Origin: Sansalvadorimonas sp965221135
GTDB lineage: Bacteria > Pseudomonadota > Gammaproteobacteria > Pseudomonadales > Endozoicomonadaceae
Direction: 5' to 3'
DNA length: 64,000 nt
NCBI GenBank assembly: GCA_965221135.1
Contig: CBDCRZ010000100.1
Coordinates: 186,001-250,000 of the forward strand
Positions 59,827-64,000 of the stretch are shown here, piece after piece (within the stretch, counting starts at the first letter, position 1; every line of letters starts with the position of its first letter). The position numbers were made by a program, and so were the translations under genes. Below the pieces are notes generated by a model, which was not told the origin of the DNA, made no database searches, and worked only from the letters and a program-made list of their open reading frames with translations.

Positions 59827-61278
59827 TCAAACCACCGTCTTGTTGATGGGAACAGGCACTTTCTTCAAAGCGTCGGTTTCTTCCCAGGGTGTTGTGTCCG
59901 GGCGGTTGCGCAGGTCACGCATCAGCAGTACGCCAACAATGGCAGCCAGGAATATATTGGATAGCGGCATGGATAACCAGACACCATCTGTGCCAAGCCA
60001 GTCAGGCAACAGGAACAGTAAAGGCAGCTGTACCAGCATATTTCCCAAAGAGATCAGTGTTGCCAGTCGTGCAAGTGCCAACGCCTGGAAATATGCCGCG
60101 GCAATAACGATCATGCCATCGAGGAACATAGTAAACAGATGCAGACGGAAGCCATTTATTGTTGATGCCATCAGCTGCGGGTCACTATTGATAAACACAC
60201 CGGCAATGGAGTCAGCAAACAGGTTTACAACCAGCAGAGAGATAATTCCCAGCCCAAGAGCGGTTTTCATCCCCAGCCCAAGAGCCTGACGAATATTACG
60301 GTTATTGCCAGCGCCCTTGTTGTAGCTCACCAGCGGCTGCACACCATGGGCAATGCCTTCCGAAAACATGTAATAGAACGCCTGAACATAACCGACAATG
60401 GCAAAAGCTGCGACGGCTACGACACCGCCATGCTCCAGAAACAACCGGTTATGGATAATGAACACAAAGCTGAAGTAGAGGAACATGATCAGGCCCGGGA
60501 AACCTGTTTGTAAGGTTTTCAGTGAAGCTGTCCATCTGAGCTTTAAACTCTGCAGGTTGAGTGGGTACTGCGCCCTGCCTGAGAAGAAATATCCCACACC
60601 AATCACCATGACGACGGTTTGGGCAATAATGGTGGCAAATGCAGCACCAGCAACCTTTTGATCAAGGTGCACGACAAAAAGCCAGTCCAGAATAATATTC
60701 AACACAGCACCTAATGCCATAAGAATGGTGGCCAGTTGAGGGCTGTCATCATTACGGATCAGCATTGGCAGGGCGGCACCGGCGATGGTAGGCAGAGCAC
60801 CCCAGCTCATAATGCGAAGATACTCGTTGCCCATATGCTGGACAGAATCTGTAGCTCCCTGAAGGCTCATCGACTGAGCATGGAACAGGTAAAGCAAAAC
60901 GCCCACTGAGAGACTAAGCAGTGGAAGCAGAATAAAGGTATTGCCAAGAATCTGTCGTGCACCGCCATGATCGCCTGAGCCACGGCTGATGGAGTAGAGG
61001 GATGAAGCGCCGGTTCCGACCATCATGCCGATACCGAATAGAACACCGATTATGGGCCAGGCCATGTTGATGGCTGCAAGGCCATTAGCACCGACAACCT
61101 GCCCGATGAAAATGCCGTCAATGGTTGTATACAGGCCATTAACCACCATCCCCATTACCGCAGGAATAGTGTACTTCCAAAACAGTTTGCCGATGGGCTG
61201 ACTGTGGATACTTTTTGAAAGGCTGTTGTCGTGCACTTTCTCCAGGGCCTTTTTTGTGACGTCTGACTGTGTAGACAT
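59827..61278 (-). CDS. MATE-family multidrug efflux transporter
   Basis: 483 residues, 12 helices. IGKLFWKYTIPAVMGMVVNG, GTGASSLYSISRGSGD and the later VSYNKGAGNNRNIRQALGLG are typical of MATE proteins, which export cationic drugs using Na+ or H+. It is 74 bp after a MarR gene on the same strand, and a MarR-like operator (61302-61317) sits just before it, so expression is probably derepressed by ligands of that regulator. The sequence does not tell which ion drives it. Confidence 0.9.
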   Translation of the reverse strand: MSTQSDVTKKALEKVHDNSLSKSIHSQPIGKLFWKYTIPAVMGMVVNGLYTTIDGIFIGQVVGANGLAAINMAWPIIGVLFGIGMMVGTGASSLYSISRGSGDHGGARQILGNTFILLPLLSLSVGVLLYLFHAQSMSLQGATDSVQHMGNEYLRIMSWGALPTIAGAALPMLIRNDDSPQLATILMALGAVLNIILDWLFVVHLDQKVAGAAFATIIAQTVVMVIGVGYFFSGRAQYPLNLQSLKLRWTASLKTLQTGFPGLIMFLYFSFVFIIHNRLFLEHGGVVAVAAFAIVGYVQAFYYMFSEGIAHGVQPLVSYNKGAGNNRNIRQALGLGMKTALGLGIISLLVVNLFADSIAGVFINSDPQLMASTINGFRLHLFTMFLDGMIVIAAAYFQALALARLATLISLGNMLVQLPLLFLLPDWLGTDGVWLSMPLSNIFLAAIVGVLLMRDLRNRPDTTPWEETDALKKVPVPINKTVV

Positions 61279-61301
61279 AATTAATGCGGATTTGATACCT
61301 G

Positions 61302-61317
61302 TTAGTCTGGCTAACTA
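61302..61317 (-). promoter_or_regulatory. MarR-type operator before MATE gene
   Basis: TAGTTA GCCA GACTAA read on the minus strand, 24 bp upstream of the transporter start. Same half-site pattern as at 61776-61791. Confidence 0.6.
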
Positions 61318-61352
61318 TTTAAAAGATAAAAAATAAAGACAAAATAAAAAAC

Positions 61353-61760
61353 TTATCGCGCAAGGCGTTCTAACAGATGACTTAGCGTGTCGCACTCTTC
61401 GGCTGAAAGTTGCTTCCGGGCACTGTTGGCAAGGCTGGCGTAAAGCTGTTCTTCATAGGCCAGTATGCTGTGTCCTTTATTTGTTAGAAGGATACAGACT
61501 GCTCTGCCATCTTCCGGGCAGGGGCTGCGTTTAACCAACTCTCTGCCTTCCAGTCTGCGAACCATATTTGTCGCTGAAGGTTTCTGTACCAGCATAGCCT
61601 CTGCAATAGATGACAGACGTGGTCTATCAAGTTCCTGAATTGTTTTCAGGTAATCGTATTCACTAAAGCTGAGAGCTTTGTCGGGGCTGTCATTTTCCAT
61701 CGAGCGATAGAACTTGTGTATCTGTCGGTCTAGGGCAGCAAAAACATGTTCGAGTTTCAT
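61353..61760 (-). CDS. MarR-family repressor
   Basis: 135 residues. The winged helix reads LSSIAEAMLVQKPSATNMVR, then RLEGRELVKRSPCPEDGRAV and LTNKGHSILAYEE. Flanking helices form the dimer interface. It precedes a MATE efflux gene on the same strand, the usual pairing. A perfect inverted repeat (CTATTAGTTA, 7 bp, TAACTAATAG) spans 61772-61798 just upstream of its start, so it should repress itself. Confidence 0.92.
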   Translation of the reverse strand: MKLEHVFAALDRQIHKFYRSMENDSPDKALSFSEYDYLKTIQELDRPRLSSIAEAMLVQKPSATNMVRRLEGRELVKRSPCPEDGRAVCILLTNKGHSILAYEEQLYASLANSARKQLSAEECDTLSHLLERLAR

Positions 61761-61771
61761 GGTGAGGGATT

Positions 61772-61798
61772 CTATTAGTTAATTAGACTAACTAATAG
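61772..61798 (-). promoter_or_regulatory. MarR autoregulatory operator
   Basis: Perfect 10-bp arms with a 7-bp spacer. The core TAGTTA ATTA GACTAA matches the site before the MATE gene. It lies 12 bp before the repressor ATG. Confidence 0.7.
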
Positions 61799-62075
61799 AG
61801 GATTTCTAGAAAATAATGTTTTGTCTTTTATTTGTCGCCATTGTGGGCCAAAAAGCCATGAACTTGCGAGATTTTGTCGCTAACTTTTATTTTTCTCAGT
61901 GGGCGCGTTGTTGTCATTGAACGTTTTAATCACTGTATAAAATTGACACATTACGTGTTTGTACATAGACATGACGGGTGTTTTTTGTACGGTTGTAAGC
62001 CTTTCCCTGTTACTGAGCAATCAGATGGCTTTCTTCTTTCCTTTCATATTTTCATGAAACATTCTGGGTAGTTCT
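61799..62075. other. intergenic, no supported gene
   Basis: 277 bp between the MarR operator and the secreted protein gene. A 65-codon frame (61874-62071) shows no recognisable features. Confidence 0.4.
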
Positions 62076-63860
62076 ATGTTCCGTAAACTGAAGTACTGGT
62101 GGCTATTGCCTGCAGCATTATTAATGCACCAGCTGAGTTATGGTGGAGGTTCTGAGGGAAAGGGGATAAATCCAGGTATTATTCCCGGGTTTAGCCTTGA
62201 TGCTGTGGACGGGGGTTCCAGCTCAGGGTCTGGCTCAGGAATAAGAGGGCCAGCACTTGCTGCACCTGGTATGAATGACTTAATCCACAAAACAGCCGGA
62301 GAGCATGTAAACCCTCAGCAGAGCCCTGAGATACAGCAGTTAGATGTAGATTCGATGGTTGATACTCTATCCGCTCATCCTGGGGAGCTGTTTTATCTTT
62401 CGCAGGGTACATCAGCTTTTCAAAAACAAATTACGTTTGTGAATGACCGCACATCTTTGATGCGTCTGGCGAACAGGTTGAAAAAAGTCGAAAGTGGTGA
62501 GGTATACACCATCATCGGCTCGGACGATCAGGGCACAGTGCTGGAGCTTCCCACTACGCTGACAGTACCTGAAAATGTAAAATTTGTTCTGTTCGGGGCC
62601 ACCAAAGATCAGGGCGTAAAGCCTCGTATTGGCATTAGCAGTGAGCAGCTCAATGGAGATTCAGGTATTCACTGTGAAGCTGGTGCTTCCTGCATTCTCA
62701 GTTCAGTCATTCTGGTCGTGAGTGGGCAAGACTCTTCCGGTAACTCTGCACCCGCCGTGGTGAATCAGGCAGGTAATCCATGGTTGTATATGGATAATGT
62801 GGAGATTGAATACCTTGATGGTAATGCTTCAAATACCGCAGCAGGATCAGTTATCTGTGATCAAAGCGTATCCAGTGGGGGTACGATGCGATGTGCACGC
62901 ACCTATTCCCGTTCTGGTGATACGAGTTATCTGAAAGCTGGTATTGCAGCTGCTCTGCCTCTTCTTGCTTTGGCTAATGATGCAGAGGTTGTTTCTGAGG
63001 CGTCTTCAGTTGTTCAGGCCGCAAGCCCTGTAGCAGCGGCTGAAGGAGTGGCAGCTGCGACAGGCACTCCGAGTGTAACGGCTTGCGGAGTAGCTGCTTT
63101 TGAGGCGACTAAAGATACGTTGTTAGCTATAACCGGGAGCATTATGGGCTGGGGTAATACAGTTTATATGACAACATCCGCTTTTGTTGTGGCGAACCCA
63201 ATCCCATTTGTCGTAGGGGGAACCGCTGTAGGTGCCCTCTATATTATGAACGAGGGACGTTTATTACAAAAGAAACAACCCTCTGTGACCGGGCGCGTAC
63301 TGCGTGCTGGAGGCCGGACTGCTGTTCGTGGAGCCAGCTCTGTACTGACATTACCGAAGTATTTTTATAAGGGCTCTATGGCTGTGCTGGGAGCCCCCAA
63401 AGCTCTGTACACCAAGTTGAGGGGTAATAAGACAGTTAAGGCGGTTAGACGCCATAAAACTGACACAGATAAAGTTGCAGCCGAGCCATTGACTTCAGGC
63501 CAGGCTATGGCTGGCTCAGTAAGCTCAAAGGGAACCCCACCAGCAAGCTTACATTCCAGCCCGGAGAATAGCCCGCCTGCAAGCCCAGGTCATAGCCCGC
63601 ACGCAAGCCCAAAATCTAGCCCTAACGCCAGCCCAAAATCTAGCCCACGGTTAGCACGGGCAGGATCATCGACATCACTTGCCCATCAGGATGGACAGAG
63701 TCATCCCAGCCAGGAGGATAGAGAGGGAAGCGGTAAGTTCTATACGAATGATTTTTCGTCTAGCCCATCAAATGCAAGGGTAAGGTTTGTGCCAGGAAGT
63801 GAATCATCTCCGGAACATAGGGGTGAACATCGTTCGCCAGATTCAGAAGACGATCTGTAA
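62076..63860 (+). CDS. secreted protein with beta-rich domain, membrane segments and Ser-Pro tail
   Basis: 594 residues. Signal peptide (YWWLLPAALLMHQLSYGG). Residues about 100-280 have alternating short strands (VYTIIGSDDQGTVLELPTTL, GASCILSSVILVVSG), compatible with a beta-helix. Hydrophobic segments lie at about 290-305 (AGIAAALPLLALA) and 355-395 (ITGSIMGWGNTVYMTTSAFV). The C terminus has SPHASPKSSPNASPKSSP-type repeats and a charged end. No known family. The Ser-Pro tail may sit in the host environment or the cytoplasm; its topology is unclear. Confidence 0.55.
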   Translation: MFRKLKYWWLLPAALLMHQLSYGGGSEGKGINPGIIPGFSLDAVDGGSSSGSGSGIRGPALAAPGMNDLIHKTAGEHVNPQQSPEIQQLDVDSMVDTLSAHPGELFYLSQGTSAFQKQITFVNDRTSLMRLANRLKKVESGEVYTIIGSDDQGTVLELPTTLTVPENVKFVLFGATKDQGVKPRIGISSEQLNGDSGIHCEAGASCILSSVILVVSGQDSSGNSAPAVVNQAGNPWLYMDNVEIEYLDGNASNTAAGSVICDQSVSSGGTMRCARTYSRSGDTSYLKAGIAAALPLLALANDAEVVSEASSVVQAASPVAAAEGVAAATGTPSVTACGVAAFEATKDTLLAITGSIMGWGNTVYMTTSAFVVANPIPFVVGGTAVGALYIMNEGRLLQKKQPSVTGRVLRAGGRTAVRGASSVLTLPKYFYKGSMAVLGAPKALYTKLRGNKTVKAVRRHKTDTDKVAAEPLTSGQAMAGSVSSKGTPPASLHSSPENSPPASPGHSPHASPKSSPNASPKSSPRLARAGSSTSLAHQDGQSHPSQEDREGSGKFYTNDFSSSPSNARVRFVPGSESSPEHRGEHRSPDSEDDL

Positions 63861-63883
63861 GACTGATTAAGTTGTATGCTCTT

Positions 63884-63914
63884 GGCAAAGCATCTGTGTA
63901 ACAGGTGCTTTGCC
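63884..63914 (+). terminator. possible terminator hairpin
   Basis: GGCAAAGCA, 13-bp loop, TGCTTTGCC, 23 bp after the 63860 stop. The nearest T-run (GGTTTTTA) is 12 bp later, so it is weak. Confidence 0.5.
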
Positions 63915-64000
63915 TGTTCTGAGGTTTTTATTGCTGGCTGGAAGGTGTTCTGGCCAGACACCAGATATCAACCTGTCTGATCGGTGAGTCTCGAAGTAGT

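Noticed and set aside
61874..62071. 65-codon frame before the secreted protein
   Set aside because: Cys/His-rich but without a recognisable family or ribosome site.

Overview
The window reads as chromosomal DNA of a host-associated gammaproteobacterium, most like an Oceanospirillales/Endozoicomonas-type organism. This placement is inferred from gene content; no 16S gene is present. Housekeeping genes are ordinary gammaproteobacterial (rpsF-rpsR-DUF2232-rplI-dnaB, pdxH, srkA, selO, mscK-like channel, cytochrome c5, PotF-type binding protein, an RpoE/ChrR regulon). Between them lie large unrecognised proteins and proteins with eukaryote-like domains.

Layout. 0-5.6 kb: accessory DNA with a CheD-like protein, a possible integron cassette (attC-like site at 742-796), and a decayed recE-recT-DUF4224-integrase phage remnant. 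The remnant abuts two tRNA-Leu(CAG) genes and a half tRNA-Leu. 5.7-12.2 kb: secreted esterase-like hydrolase, AraC/GyrI regulator, truncated acetyltransferase, AT-rich three-gene glycosyltransferase cluster. 12.4-18 kb: YhiN-type flavoprotein, zinc metallopeptidase, secretin-like periplasmic protein, a cluster of DnaA-box-like 9-mers (15386-15930), an unknown secreted protein, pdxH. 18.3-25.7 kb: ECF sigma/ChrR anti-sigma with downstream DUF2878 and CHI-like genes, divergent from an amine oxidase-like/DUF1365/CFA synthase/DUF3833/SDR operon. The two directions share a matched pair of ECF promoters with identical 16-bp spacers. 25.7-35.7 kb: FKBP, tRNA-Arg, cytochrome c5, PotF-like protein, REC-EAL phosphodiesterase, CWC protein and the ribosomal/dnaB operon. 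DnaB carries a 500-residue intein in its P-loop.

37-57 kb is the most unusual part. It has several large unknown proteins without signal peptides. It has two tandem paralogous genes (40315-43149), each with two copies of a winged-helix domain that aligns in pattern with the eukaryotic forkhead (FOX) domain. It also has a triplicated 1.88-kb tandem repeat (51638-57270), each unit encoding a protein with a perfect C3HC4 RING finger, a TRAF-like zinc finger, Gly-Ser repeats and a beta-rich C terminus. A duplicated fragment of the 3' end of the preceding gene bounds this array on its far side, and the repeat units carry a short piece of the srkA 3' end, which records how the array formed. I read these as candidate host-directed effectors; that is inference.

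57.9-64 kb: srkA, a YfaZ-like outer membrane protein, a degenerate duplicate of the srkA 5' region, a MarR-MATE efflux pair with two matching operator-like inverted repeats, and a secreted unknown protein with a Ser-Pro-rich tail. Short in-frame tandem repeats (12-27 bp) recur in many genes, suggesting a genome prone to replication slippage.
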